DNA of 56,646 nucleotides from Hallerella sp963652365 (GCA_963652365.1 CAVJTH010000015.1:1-56646); one strand, 5' to 3'. Counted from the stretch's first letter, positions 1-7,679 are shown. The notes: generated from the sequence alone by a model not told the origin. Made by a program: numbers and translations.

Positions 1-111
1 AACCGGTACCGCAAGCTGCTGGTGAGGTTCGAGAAGACGGACGCGTCCTACATGGCGCTGCTGTATCTCGCGGCGGGGAGAATCGCCTTCAGAAAGGCAA
101 AAGCTATTTAG
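1..111 (+). CDS. IS5-family transposase, C-terminal end (partial)
   Basis: Frame 1 is open from the window edge to TAG at 109-111 and encodes 36 residues. It starts NRYRKLLVRFEKTDAS and continues with MALLYLAAGRIAF. The pattern RYR-hydrophobic-R-hydrophobic-E-K...hydrophobic-LA is the usual C-terminus of DDE transposases of the IS5 group, which cut and paste or copy small insertion sequences. Only the tail is visible, so intactness and the IS ends cannot be judged. A dispersed repeat begins within a few bases of its stop codon. Confidence 0.6.
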   Translation, partial: NRYRKLLVRFEKTDASYMALLYLAAGRIAFRKAKAI

Positions 112-365
112 GGATAGGTTCTAAGTTCTCAGCTCTAAGTTCTGACTCCCCCTTCCTTGCATCCACCCCCACGGCCACGCTTGTTTCAGAGATTAGAGTT
201 TAAGAACTCAAAGCGGTCCGCTTGTGTTAGAACCTAGACGTTCGCGAATCTCGGATCTAAGTTCTAAGCTTTGACTCACGTTAGAACCTAAACGTCCGCG
301 AAACTCCACTCTCAACCCTCCACTCTTCACACTCAACTGATTCCTGACTTCTCTCGACGAAGCTC
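112..365. repeat. Dispersed heptad-rich intergenic repeat, copy A
   Basis: This non-coding stretch is related to 39117-39256, 49106-49424 and 56486-56646. From 118 to 145 it is four consecutive degenerate 7-mers (GTTCTAA, GTTCTCA, GCTCTAA, GTTCTGA). Two copies of a second module (TTAGAACCTA then ACGTTCGCGAA, or ACGTCCGCGAAACTCCAC) follow near 220-255 and 283-311, and another degenerate 7-bp series (CTCTCAA, CCCTCCA, CTCTTCA, CACTCAA) near 310-340. I see no convincing gene here. The 60-codon minus-strand frame over it is a by-product of the repeat. Confidence 0.75.
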
Positions 366-444
366 TGGCAATCCATTTTTCCTGTTCCATGACAGCAAAA
401 ACGCTCTAAGTGCTTGTTTTTTCTATCAGTTATGAAAATTCCTA

Positions 445-473
445 TTGACATTGGGCTTTTGGAAAGGTAGAAT
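445..473 (+). promoter_or_regulatory. Sigma70-type promoter of the pilMNOPQ operon
   Basis: TTGACA at 445-450 and TAGAAT at 468-473 are separated by exactly 17 bp. Transcription would start near 480, about 30 nt before the TTG start of pilM. Confidence 0.75.
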
Positions 474-509
474 TAAAAGTGTTCCTGGTTTTGGAACAGA
501 GGTTTTACT

Positions 510-1601
510 TTGGCACTGAATCTTATCGCTAAAATTCGCGGTGAACGCCAGACAATCGGCGTGGACATCGGTCACTATGCTATCAAGGTCGTCCGTGTGC
601 ATCACGGGCGCGGCTTTGCCCCGCGTCTCATGGGCCTTGACATGGAACTCACTCCCGAAGGCGCTTTTGCCGACAACGAAATTCAAGATGAAGCGAAGCT
701 CCGCGAAGCGATCGTGCGTCTGATGACCCGGAACTTTCCGGACATTTCCAAGGACGATCTCGTCGCATCGATCTGCTGGGTCGCTGGAGTCCTGGCGGAC
801 AAGAGCGTGGCAAAGGTGCCGAAAAATGGCAACGAAGACGCGATCGTGGTCCAGACTGCGCAGGCGAAGCCGCCTTTCGACGACCAGGACATCATGCTGG
901 ACTACCAGGTTGTCGAGCGCGATGCGGGAGGCGAGGTCAAGTCTCTGGTCGTCGCCGCAAAGAACAAGATCCTCTCGGACTATGCAAAGCTCTTTGCCGA
1001 TGCGGACTATCGGCTTGACGCTCTCGATGTCGATGTCTTCGGAATCGCGAACGCTTACGCCGCGACCGTTTCCGACGACCGCGCCGAGGAGACCGTCGCC
1101 CTTCTCGACCTGGGCGAAAGGAAATCGACTCTCACGTTCCTTCACAACGGACGCTTTCATTCTGTCCGGACCTTGACTGGCGGATCGGTGGATTCCGTCA
1201 TCTCGACCTTGACGCGACACTTGGGAATCGACGCGGCGATGTGCCACGAAATGTTCGAAAAGAACGACTTGACGATGGTAAAGGATCGCTCGGTTGCCGA
1301 AGTGGAATCGGCGTTGCAGCTCGCCTACGAGGAGATCGTGAGCGCGGTCGAATTTGGCGTCCGGTATTTTTCGACGTCCGAGTCCGGCGAGAAGCCCGTG
1401 CGCCTGCTTGTCTGCGGCGGCGGAGCGAATCTGCCCGGCGTGTGCGAATATTTCAAGGAAAAGCTGGATATCGAAAGCGAACCCGTCAATCCGTTTGCCG
1501 GGATTCCTTGCGAACCGGGGGCTGCTCCCGAAGGTGGCGTTCCCTTGACTCTATCGAACCTATATACTCCCGCTCTGGGACTTGCCTTGAGGAAGTTCTA
1601 A
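510..1601 (+). CDS. pilM: Type IV pilus assembly protein PilM
   Basis: This 363-aa protein is a cytoplasmic actin-like ATPase that joins the pilus motor to the inner-membrane PilN/PilO complex. The phosphate-1 motif IGVDIGHYAIKVVRV lies near residues 16-30, LLDLGERKSTLTF is the second phosphate loop, and LVCGGGANLPGV is the adenosine motif. The start is TTG at 510 with AGAGG at 498-502 and a clear upstream promoter; a TTG start is moderately unusual. It is the first gene of a tight pilMNO-P-Q operon, with pilN starting at the base after its stop. Identity is well supported by motifs and gene order. Confidence 0.92.
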   Translation: MALNLIAKIRGERQTIGVDIGHYAIKVVRVHHGRGFAPRLMGLDMELTPEGAFADNEIQDEAKLREAIVRLMTRNFPDISKDDLVASICWVAGVLADKSVAKVPKNGNEDAIVVQTAQAKPPFDDQDIMLDYQVVERDAGGEVKSLVVAAKNKILSDYAKLFADADYRLDALDVDVFGIANAYAATVSDDRAEETVALLDLGERKSTLTFLHNGRFHSVRTLTGGSVDSVISTLTRHLGIDAAMCHEMFEKNDLTMVKDRSVAEVESALQLAYEEIVSAVEFGVRYFSTSESGEKPVRLLVCGGGANLPGVCEYFKEKLDIESEPVNPFAGIPCEPGAAPEGGVPLTLSNLYTPALGLALRKF

Positions 1602-2210
1602 ATGGCCAAGGGAAAGAAGAAATCGCTTTGCGTGGAAATCAACCTGCTGCCGGTGGAATACCGCCAGACGAAGATCGACTTTTCGTGGATTCTCGATCGG
1701 CGTGTCGTGTGGCCATCGGTCGCCCTGTTCACGGCTCTCGTCGTCGTCTTCATGATCCAGTCCTACGTGACGGAAACCGTCGATTCCCTGCAGCGGAATG
1801 TCGATTTGACGAAAGCGGAAGTCGAAAAGCAGCGTCCGCTTCTCGAAAAGATCAAGTCCCTCGATTCCAAGCTCAAGGCGATAGCCCAGAAGAACAACGG
1901 GTTGAAGTCCATCCAGGTGAGCAAGAAGCGCTGGGTGATTCTCTTCGAAAACATTTCGTCGATGATGCCTCCCAACATGTGGCTCGTTTCGCTGAACCAG
2001 CTCTCTCCGCTCGACATGGAGCTCCGCGGGATGACGTTCGACTTTTCGGAAGTGGCGGAATACATGGTCAAGCTCGAAAAGCAGGCGTGCTTCAGCACGG
2101 TGACCCTGGTCGATGTCTCGACGACAAGGATCGATGGGGAAGAGGCTTACAGCTTCGTAATCAAGACCGCGATCAAGTCGGACTTGGGGCTTGAAGGAGG
2201 GTCGAAATAA
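1602..2210 (+). CDS. pilN: Type IV pilus assembly protein PilN
   Basis: This 202-aa bitopic inner-membrane protein forms the alignment subcomplex with PilO. It has the PilN signature at the N-terminus (VEINLLPVEYRQ), the short cytoplasmic motif that docks into PilM. A single membrane helix follows near residues 35-57 (WPSVALFTALVVVFMIQSYV), then a coiled coil (VDLTKAEVEKQRPLLEKIKSLDSKLKAIAQ) and a ferredoxin-like periplasmic domain. The gene starts directly after the pilM stop, and its TAA shares a base with the pilO ATG (TAATG), so translation is probably coupled. Confidence 0.93.
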   Translation: MAKGKKKSLCVEINLLPVEYRQTKIDFSWILDRRVVWPSVALFTALVVVFMIQSYVTETVDSLQRNVDLTKAEVEKQRPLLEKIKSLDSKLKAIAQKNNGLKSIQVSKKRWVILFENISSMMPPNMWLVSLNQLSPLDMELRGMTFDFSEVAEYMVKLEKQACFSTVTLVDVSTTRIDGEEAYSFVIKTAIKSDLGLEGGSK

Positions 2211-2809
2211 TGCAGGCTATCGACTGGAAAGACAAGAAGACCATCTATGCGCTTGTCGTCGTGCTGCTGATCGCGGCTGGCGCCTATTTTGTGTATGCCT
2301 ATATCTGGGATCCCTTTATGCTGGAACAGACCCGGCTGGAGTCGGAGCTGCAGAGCGCGCAGTCGGAACTTGACAAGATCAACGTGCAGCGCGGGCGTGT
2401 CGCGAAACTCGAAGCGGAACTGGTCCAGGCGGAAGCGGAATTCGACCGTCTCAAGGAAATGTTCCCGGAAGAGGAACAGGTTCCGATGCGTCTGCAGGAC
2501 CTGTATGCGGTTCTCAGAAACTCTGGCGTCCAGATCCAGAAGTTCAGCCCGGGCGGAACGACGGAACGGGAATTTTTCGTGGAACATCGCTACTCCGTTT
2601 CGGTCAATGCCGGCTATCACATGCTGGGGTACCTGTTTGCGGAAATCGCAAACTTCAACTACCCGACCGCGATTACGGACTTGAAGATTTCCCGCTACTC
2701 GGGAATCAAGCAGGAAATCGAAAAGGCGGAATCTCATGGCTGGACGCCCATCACGATTTCCGTCTCGTTCAACCTGACCACCTACACATCCAAGAAGGTT
2801 GCCCAATGA
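2210..2809 (+). CDS. pilO: Type IV pilus assembly protein PilO
   Basis: This 199-aa protein is the inner-membrane partner of PilN. Its architecture is standard: a short cytoplasmic end, one membrane helix (YALVVVLLIAAGAYFVYAYI, about residues 11-30), a coiled coil (about 38-75, rich in ESELQ/KLEAEL) and a periplasmic ferredoxin-like domain. Start and stop overlap both neighbours (TAATG with pilN, ATGA with the next gene). In known systems PilO contacts PilP, which here is the C-terminal domain of the next gene product. Confidence 0.92.
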   Translation: MQAIDWKDKKTIYALVVVLLIAAGAYFVYAYIWDPFMLEQTRLESELQSAQSELDKINVQRGRVAKLEAELVQAEAEFDRLKEMFPEEEQVPMRLQDLYAVLRNSGVQIQKFSPGGTTEREFFVEHRYSVSVNAGYHMLGYLFAEIANFNYPTAITDLKISRYSGIKQEIEKAESHGWTPITISVSFNLTTYTSKKVAQ

Positions 2810-4674
2810 AAAAATGGATGCTCCTTCTATCGCTCTCTTCGGTTCTCGCCTTTGCGGCGGAAATCAAGGATGTTTCCTATTCCTGCGCGGCGAAGGAATG
2901 CTCGCTTCGCTTCCAGTTCGCGTCGGCGAAGGACTTGCCGAACTTTTTCCAGAAATACGATGCTGCTGCGCACAAATTGACTGTCGGCTTTTCGAATACG
3001 AAGACTTCTCTTTTGGGGACGTCGTTGGAACTCGGAGAATCTTCCGGACTTCGGGCGGTTCGTGTCCTTGCGGACTCTGCGTTCCAGGTTCCTCTTCTGA
3101 AGTTTGAATTTCTTGTGGGCAAGTCTATCCAGAACGATCAGAACCCGGTAAGCCTTTCTGGCCAAAAGAACTTTGTCATCGCCCTTCCCAAGGTCAACGC
3201 GAAATCCTGGGGTCTCCAGAAACTGGCGGCGGAAAAAGGCGCACAGGAAAGGAAACTGAAAAATGACAGCCTCGCGGCGTTGAAGAAGGCAAAATCCGAC
3301 AGCGTCCAGTCGGCGAAGGCTCTTGCCACCGAAGCGAAGAAGCGTTCCGCGGACAGCCTCGCGGCGTTGAAGAAGGCGAAGTCCGACAGCGTCCAGTCGG
3401 CGAAGGCTCTTGCCGCCGAAGCGAAGAAGCGTTCCGCGGACAGCCTCGCGGCGTTGAAGAAGGCGAAGTCCGACAGCGTCCAGTCGGCGAAGGCTCTTGC
3501 CGCCGAAGCGAAGAAGCGCGCCGCGGACAGCCTTGCCGCATTGAAGAAGGCGCAAGCGGACAGCATTCGGGAATTGAAGGAACAGGCGAACAAGAAGGTC
3601 GTGTCCGCACTCCTGGAAGGTATCCGTTCCATGACGGGAATCCAGGGCAACGGTTTTGAACAGTTCCGGATTGAAACCGTTTCGCCGATCGAACTTTCGA
3701 AAGTCCAGGGACCCGACAAGTCGTCGATCCTGTATGTTTCCGTGGCCGGCCCCAGGAAAACTCCGCTCTTCAACGTGTCGGCGGGCAACATCGTGAAGTC
3801 GGTGACGTGGATGTCTAGCGGGCTTCGCATCCAGCTGCACCCCAATGTCCATCCGACGATTCTTGTCTATAAAGGTTCCCTGATCCTCCAGGTTTCCCGC
3901 GCGGCGGCCATGAATGGATTTGTCTGCTACATGGCGAAGCCGGAAGGCGTCTATATCCGCAAGTGGACCTCTCCGTCAAGGACCGCGGAATCCTTTGAAG
4001 AGTTTTCGAAGGGAATGGACTCCGAGAAGAAGAAAATCGTGAGCGTGGCGCAGTCCTTCGGTATTCGCCGAGTTTCCCGAAACCTGATCGTCGTGTCGGA
4101 ATCGACTCCGCTTCTTGCGTCTCCGTCGGAAAAGGCCGAAGAACTGGAATCGCTGGATTTTGGCACGCAGCTCGAAGACATGGAACTGAACGGGCTCTAT
4201 TACAAGGTCCGGCTGGGTTCCAAGGTCGGCTATGTCAACCGTCGCGCGGTATCCTTTCCGGACGAACTTTCCGCAGTCCAGTCGGAGCGGCTCAAGCAGC
4301 TCGCGCTCGAACAGGGCGGAACGCTCGACACGAATGCGGTCCACTTCGAACACCCGATCGAAGAGCGCGTCTCGTACAGTTCGTTCGGTCGCCGCGATCC
4401 GTTTATCGAAGTCAAGGGGCTCATGGAAGACGGCATCAACATCGACCAGGTGGAACTGGTCGGCATCATCTGGGAATCGGAAGTTCCGCTCGCGATTCTC
4501 GCCGATTCGAAAAATCCGGAAATTTCTTACACGGTCAAGGAAGGCGACCGAATCTTGAATGGCAAGGTCCTGAAGATTACGCAGACCGATGTCCTGTTCC
4601 TCTTGCAGGAATTCGGTGTCAGTCGCAGGTATTCAATGAGTTTGCCCGATCTTTATGGGAGTAACGCGAAATGA
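2806..4674 (+). CDS. PilP-like lipid-free fusion: AMIN-like, coiled repeats, AMIN-like, SH3, PilP
   Basis: This 622-aa exported protein sits where pilP belongs. Signal peptide 1-18 (AFA/AE). Residues about 20-125 form a beta-rich AMIN-like region. Residues 154 to about 260 hold a 29-residue coiled repeat. A second AMIN-like region (about 289-369) follows, then a bacterial SH3 domain (about 426-485, LLASPSEKAEEL...GYVNRRAVSF). The C-terminus (about 524-622, FGRRDPF, VELVGIIW, YTVKEGDRILNGKV) matches PilP, the clamp between PilO and the PilQ secretin. Ordinary PilP is about 170 aa and is usually a lipoprotein; this has no lipobox. AMIN domains usually belong to PilQ. Overlaps: ATGA at both ends. 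Confidence 0.85.
   Translation: MKKWMLLLSLSSVLAFAAEIKDVSYSCAAKECSLRFQFASAKDLPNFFQKYDAAAHKLTVGFSNTKTSLLGTSLELGESSGLRAVRVLADSAFQVPLLKFEFLVGKSIQNDQNPVSLSGQKNFVIALPKVNAKSWGLQKLAAEKGAQERKLKNDSLAALKKAKSDSVQSAKALATEAKKRSADSLAALKKAKSDSVQSAKALAAEAKKRSADSLAALKKAKSDSVQSAKALAAEAKKRAADSLAALKKAQADSIRELKEQANKKVVSALLEGIRSMTGIQGNGFEQFRIETVSPIELSKVQGPDKSSILYVSVAGPRKTPLFNVSAGNIVKSVTWMSSGLRIQLHPNVHPTILVYKGSLILQVSRAAAMNGFVCYMAKPEGVYIRKWTSPSRTAESFEEFSKGMDSEKKKIVSVAQSFGIRRVSRNLIVVSESTPLLASPSEKAEELESLDFGTQLEDMELNGLYYKVRLGSKVGYVNRRAVSFPDELSAVQSERLKQLALEQGGTLDTNAVHFEHPIEERVSYSSFGRRDPFIEVKGLMEDGINIDQVELVGIIWESEVPLAILADSKNPEISYTVKEGDRILNGKVLKITQTDVLFLLQEFGVSRRYSMSLPDLYGSNAK
3265..3575 (+). repeat. 87-bp in-frame tandem repeat inside the PilP-like gene
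   Basis: Three 87-bp units start at 3265, 3352 and 3439, nearly identical at DNA level. A fourth partial, diverged unit starts at 3526. Each encodes 29 residues beginning DSLAALKKAKSDSVQSAKAL, predicted to be a highly charged helix or spacer. The near identity implies recent amplification and possible length variation between strains. Confidence 0.95.
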
Positions 4675-6179
4675 AAAAAATCGTCCGTCTTTCAACGATA
4701 GCTGCGCTCTGGCTTTGCCTCGTTTCCGCCTTTGCGGAAGAGAGCGTCCCGAATACCAAGCTGTACGATTTTCGGTTCGTCAACATGAACTTCGGTGCGG
4801 CGTTCCAGTCCATTTCCACGATGGCGGGAATAGACATCGTTCTCGCTCCGGACGTCTCGGGAAAGATTGCGAATCTCCAGGTGACGAAAAAGTCGTGGCA
4901 GGACGTGCTGAAGCTCGTATGCGACACCTATGACCTCACGTGGACAATCGAAGACAAGTATGTCTATGTGCAGCGTTCGTCGGCGTTCCAGGAAAAGCAG
5001 AAGAAGCAGGCGGACAAGCTTGCCGCGGAAGCGAACAGCGCGCCTCTCGTGCGAAAGAACTTCCAGGTGGAACACGCCAAGGCCGAGGAGCTTGTCAAGG
5101 TCCTGGAATCGATGAAGACTTCCCGCGGAAAGATTACGACGGTGGAACGTACAAATTCGATTATCGTCTATGATACCGAAAGCAGCATTGCGCAGATGGA
5201 AAACGCGCTCGAAGAACTGGATGTCGAAACGCTCCAGATCATGATTACGGCAAAGCTTGTCGTCGTGTCGAGCGATCTGGCGCGCGAACTGGGCGTTGAC
5301 TGGACCGCGAAGATGGGAACGACTTCTCTCACGCCGGGAACCGTGGGTACGCCTTCCGGCGGTGGAACGGGATCCCGTACGAGCGTCGCGATGAGCTCTC
5401 TCCCGGCGAACGGAACGTCTCCTTCGGTCACCAATGCGACGACGGCTCTCACGGCGAGCGTCCTCGACAACAATGTCCAGGTGGCGATCGCGAACATTCT
5501 GTCCGACGCTTCGACGGAAGTGCTCGCGACTCCGCAGATTTCGACGCTCGACAACGTGGAAGCGCAGATCTTCATGGGTGACCAGATTTCGATTCGCGTC
5601 ATCGACGACGACGGGGAATCTTCGACGCAGCTCGTGGAAACGGGCATCAAGCTGGTCGTGACGCCGCATGTCTCTGGCGACAACCGCATCATGCTGGATC
5701 TTCATCCGCAAAACGATTCCTATAGCTATGACAACATGGGACAGGTCGTTATCAGCAAGCAGGAAGCGAAGACGAAAGTGGTGGTCGGCGATGGCGAAAC
5801 GGTTGTCATCGGCGGACTGACGCGGAACGAGCATCGGGAGACGGAATCCGGCATTCCGTTCCTGATGGATATCCCGGTTCTCGGAAATCTCTTCAAGTAC
5901 ACGAAGAAGACCGTTGCGAAGAGCGACCTGGTGATCTTTGTGACGCCGCGGATCGTGCACAACTACATCGGGAAGTTCCCGCTTTCGGAACCGTCGAAGG
6001 TCAAGTCTGTACCTGCGGAATCGGCAAAGCCAGTTGCCGTTACGACGTCCGCTCCGCAAGACTTGCAAAAGGAGCCCGCGCCCGAAGCCGCTCCGGAACA
6101 GCCCGAAGAAGCGGAAGCGGTCGCCGGAGAAAACGCTCCGAACGATTCTTCCTTGACGGAAGACGGCTGGGAAGAATAG
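4671..6179 (+). CDS. pilQ: Type IV pilus secretin PilQ
   Basis: This 502-aa secretin is the outer-membrane pore for the pilus. It has a signal peptide (MKKIVRLSTIAALWLCLVSAFA), then an STN/N0 domain (FRFVNMNFGAAFQSISTMAGIDIVLAP), an N1 domain (about residues 125-185) and the secretin core, with GGLTRNEHRETESGIPFLMD from about residue 381 and LVIFVTPRIV near 430. The tail is Pro/Glu/Ala-rich. It lacks the N-terminal AMIN domains found in many PilQ proteins; AMIN-like regions are in the preceding gene product instead. ATGA overlap with that gene. Last gene of the operon, followed by a hairpin terminator. Confidence 0.93.
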   Translation: MKKIVRLSTIAALWLCLVSAFAEESVPNTKLYDFRFVNMNFGAAFQSISTMAGIDIVLAPDVSGKIANLQVTKKSWQDVLKLVCDTYDLTWTIEDKYVYVQRSSAFQEKQKKQADKLAAEANSAPLVRKNFQVEHAKAEELVKVLESMKTSRGKITTVERTNSIIVYDTESSIAQMENALEELDVETLQIMITAKLVVVSSDLARELGVDWTAKMGTTSLTPGTVGTPSGGGTGSRTSVAMSSLPANGTSPSVTNATTALTASVLDNNVQVAIANILSDASTEVLATPQISTLDNVEAQIFMGDQISIRVIDDDGESSTQLVETGIKLVVTPHVSGDNRIMLDLHPQNDSYSYDNMGQVVISKQEAKTKVVVGDGETVVIGGLTRNEHRETESGIPFLMDIPVLGNLFKYTKKTVAKSDLVIFVTPRIVHNYIGKFPLSEPSKVKSVPAESAKPVAVTTSAPQDLQKEPAPEAAPEQPEEAEAVAGENAPNDSSLTEDGWEE

Positions 6180-6217
6180 TTTTCCGTTTCGCAAAAGCGT
6201 CTCGAAACGAAAATGAA

Positions 6218-6243
6218 AAAGCGAAGCCCTCGTGCTTCGCTTT
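6218..6243. terminator. Bidirectional terminator after pilQ
   Basis: AAAGCGAAG and CTTCGCTTT form a perfect 9-bp stem around an 8-nt loop, with A-rich and T-containing flanks. It ends pilQ. Before the island inserted it would also have faced the convergent murB, and its right arm (6232-6243) is repeated at 15030-15041 beyond the island. Confidence 0.75.
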
Positions 6244-6249
6244 CGTGTA

Positions 6250-6286
6250 AGCCCTAGAAATGATTGGGACTTTGGAATTTTCCGAG
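6250..6286. repeat. Left attachment-site repeat (attL) of the phage-like island
   Basis: These 37 bp are identical to 15048-15084. The similarity continues leftwards with a short gap of mismatches (6232-6249 against 15030-15047), so the ungapped repeat is about 55 bp with 50 matches. The copy here encodes the same last residues as murB (FQSPNHF) but is detached from that gene. Confidence 0.9.
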
Positions 6287-6301
6287 TACTCTCCCTATAG
6301 A

Positions 6302-6338
6302 GGAGAGTATTTCTTTTTTGGTCCTTTTTTCTTTGCAG
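6302..6338. repeat. TA-cassette flanking repeat, copy R1 (diverged)
   Basis: GAGAGTAtTTC then TTTTTTGGTCCTTTTTTC resembles the near-identical copies at 6908-6942 and 7645-7679. It lies immediately inside attL. Its left part is also the right arm of a hairpin (TACTCTCC at 6287-6294 with GGAGAGTA at 6302-6309) followed by a T-run, which could end rightward transcription. Confidence 0.6.
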
Positions 6339-6408
6339 TCCAGACAAACAAAACAACCCCGCCGCAAGACACGGTGGGGGACATTTCCGCAGGGGAACTT
6401 CCGGTTCC

Positions 6409-6693
6409 CTAGACCGGGACCTTGAAGGCTATCCCCCCGTTCACGTACCTGTGGATGAGCGAGTTGATGAGCGTCTGGTACGGCATGCCCGCCTCGCGGG
6501 CTTTCCGACGGATGCCGACGAGGTCGTCCGGCTGGATGCGGAGCGATATGGTCTTCGCGGAGGCTATCCGCGCGACCGCGGAACGGATCCGCGCATCCTC
6601 CGCTTCCGGCAGCCGGACGTCCGGCGCGCTTTCCGCGGCTTCCATGAGTTCCCGTTCCTCGTCGTCGAACGGCTTGTCGATGAGTTCTACCAT
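6409..6693 (-). CDS. Antitoxin-like protein (BrnA/CopG-type)
   Basis: This 94-aa protein starts MVELIDKPFDDEERELMEAA. Its C-terminal half (KTISLRIQPDDLVGIRRKAR followed by EAGMPYQTLINSLIHRY) has the ribbon-helix-helix-like pattern of BrnA and related antitoxins, which bind DNA and neutralise the toxin made from the same operon. The ATG at 6693 is chosen because AGGAGG lies 8 nt upstream; an in-frame GTG at 6789 has no such support. The start overlaps the end of a damaged toxin gene. With no intact toxin it may now act only as an anti-addiction factor. Confidence 0.65.
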   Translation of the reverse strand: MVELIDKPFDDEERELMEAAESAPDVRLPEAEDARIRSAVARIASAKTISLRIQPDDLVGIRRKAREAGMPYQTLINSLIHRYVNGGIAFKVPV

Positions 6694-6852
6694 AAAGGCC
6701 TCCTTTCGTTCCACTTTCTCGACCGGAACGCTGTCTTGATGAAAAAGTCGTCGCCATCCCCCTCGGCGAACGGAGCGCACATGGTCCACGGCGAAAAGGT
6801 CTATGCCACGTTCGCGGAGTATCTTCTCGGCTTTCTTGTCCTCCCATCTAAT
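6687..6852 (-). pseudogene. Broken BrnT-like toxin remnant
   Basis: Two reading frames together resemble a shortened toxin. The upstream frame reads RWEDKKAEKILRERGIDLF, like the BrnT N-terminus (W-E/D-x-x-K-A...L...HG/RGI). The downstream frame, shifted by one, reads EGDGDDFFIKTAFRSRKW then NERRPLW and ends at TAG 6689-6687, overlapping the antitoxin start as in toxin-antitoxin operons. BrnT is about 90 aa; here only about 50 codons remain, with a frame change and no normal start codon. The assignment to BrnT is tentative. Confidence 0.45.
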
Positions 6853-6864
6853 TGTATATACAAT
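6851..6864. promoter_or_regulatory. Palindromic operator candidate upstream of the BrnTA-like cassette
   Basis: ATTGTATATACAAT is a perfect 14-bp palindrome at the 5' end of the toxin remnant, where an autoregulating antitoxin would bind. A related TATACAATATAT lies before hicA (about 7600-7611). Confidence 0.5.
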
Positions 6865-6907
6865 ATATATACACTTTCAGGACGAAAGTCAAGGCTTGTC
6901 CGAAAAA

Positions 6908-6942
6908 AAGGGAGTACTTTTCTTTTGGTCCTTTTCTTTTCG
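6908..6942. repeat. TA-cassette flanking repeat, copy R2
   Basis: This 35-bp sequence differs by one base from 7645-7679. It is built from CTTTTCTTTT, GGTC, CTTTTCTTTT, that is, a 10-bp direct repeat around GGTC, preceded by GGGAGTA. It separates the BrnTA-like cassette from the hicAB cassette. Confidence 0.8.
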
Positions 6943-6945
6943 CCG

Positions 6946-7362
6946 TCACACGAAGCTGATTTCGAGCCTCTTGCCGAGGCCCTCGGCGACGCGCTTGAGC
7001 ATCCTTACGGACAGGTTCGCCTTCGGGTCCTCCAGGCGCCGGTACGCCTGCTTGGTCATCCCCAGCTCGCGCGCGACGGTCGCCTGGGGGACCTTTCCCC
7101 TTGCCGCCGCCACCTGCAGCGCCACCGCCAGTTCCGGGTCCACGTCCACGCGGTAGAGGCCCTTCCGGGGGTTCTCCGCGGTCTTGCAGGCCGGGAGCGG
7201 AATCCCGTCGAAGACGTCCTCCAGCGTGAGCTCCATCGCCTCCTTCGCCATCGAAAGCGCCTCCTCGAGCGTGTCGCCCTGGGAAAAGCAGCCGTCGAGG
7301 TCCGGGAACGAGACGGAATACCCGCCGTCCTTTTCCTTTGTCAGTTTTGCCGTGTAGTGCAT
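6946..7362 (-). CDS. hicB: HicB-type antitoxin with XRE DNA-binding domain
   Basis: This 138-aa protein has an N-terminal HicB fold (YTAKLTKEKDGGYSVSFPDL then DGCFSQGDTLEEAL, about residues 3-60) and a C-terminal helix-turn-helix (PQATVARELGMTKQAYRRLE, about 95-115). HicB antitoxins sequester the HicA mRNA interferase and repress their own operon. The paired hicA lies 37 nt upstream on the same strand. No truncation is seen. Confidence 0.9.
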   Translation of the reverse strand: MHYTAKLTKEKDGGYSVSFPDLDGCFSQGDTLEEALSMAKEAMELTLEDVFDGIPLPACKTAENPRKGLYRVDVDPELAVALQVAAARGKVPQATVARELGMTKQAYRRLEDPKANLSVRMLKRVAEGLGKRLEISFV

Positions 7363-7399
7363 TCCTTGCCTCTCTTGTTTGAAAATGAAGGGCGGGGGC

Positions 7400-7588
7400 T
7401 CAAAGCCCCGCCTGCCTCCTTATCGACCTTTCCACGCCCGGTTTCAGGACCTCCTTCATCCCGTGCCCCACCGGTATCGTGACGTAGTGTCCCTTGCCGT
7501 CGGTGTACCGGAAGTGGGAGCCCTTGGACCGGATTTCGCGGAACCCTTTCGATTCCAGAAGCCTTATCATTTCCCTGACCGTTATCAT
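7400..7588 (-). CDS. hicA: HicA-type mRNA interferase toxin
   Basis: This 62-aa protein has normal HicA length. It starts MITVREMIRLLESKGF, then carries the double-stranded-RNA-binding-like core with the catalytic histidine in SKGSHFRYTD and ends VGHGMKEVLKPGV plus a basic tail. ATG at 7588 is preferred over the longer open frame because it matches the family N-terminus. This is the only cassette of the three whose toxin looks intact. The operon order hicA-hicB is standard, and TATACAATATAT upstream is a likely promoter/operator. Confidence 0.9.
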   Translation of the reverse strand: MITVREMIRLLESKGFREIRSKGSHFRYTDGKGHYVTIPVGHGMKEVLKPGVERSIRRQAGL

Positions 7589-7644
7589 GTACCTAATATA
7601 CAATATATTTTTACTTTTATCAAGATAGATTTTAACTTTTTTTG

Positions 7645-7679
7645 AAGGGAGTACTTTTCCTTTGGTCCTTTTCTTTTCG
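7645..7679. repeat. TA-cassette flanking repeat, copy R3
   Basis: Same 35-bp sequence as 6908-6942 with one substitution. It lies between hicAB and the rightward DUF4258-like cassette. Upstream AT-rich sequence (TATACAATATAT, TACTTTT) also resembles that before R2, so the homology extends into the promoter regions. Confidence 0.8.

Noticed and set aside
208..390. 60-codon minus-strand frame, and similar frames at 49108-49332 and over 39117-39256, sharing peptides like RVEF..LGS.VKSSL
   Set aside because: The shared peptide follows from the dispersed DNA repeat being open in one frame; there are no starts with ribosome-binding sites and the frames break differently in each copy.
3265..3575. 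CRISPR-like repeat array
   Set aside because: The units are contiguous in-frame 87-bp coding repeats without spacers. No CRISPR array or cas gene was seen anywhere in the window.
6254..6847. 197-codon minus-strand frame starting at ATG 6847
   Set aside because: It runs out of frame through the antitoxin gene and into attL; its tail resembles MurB only because of the attL repeat.
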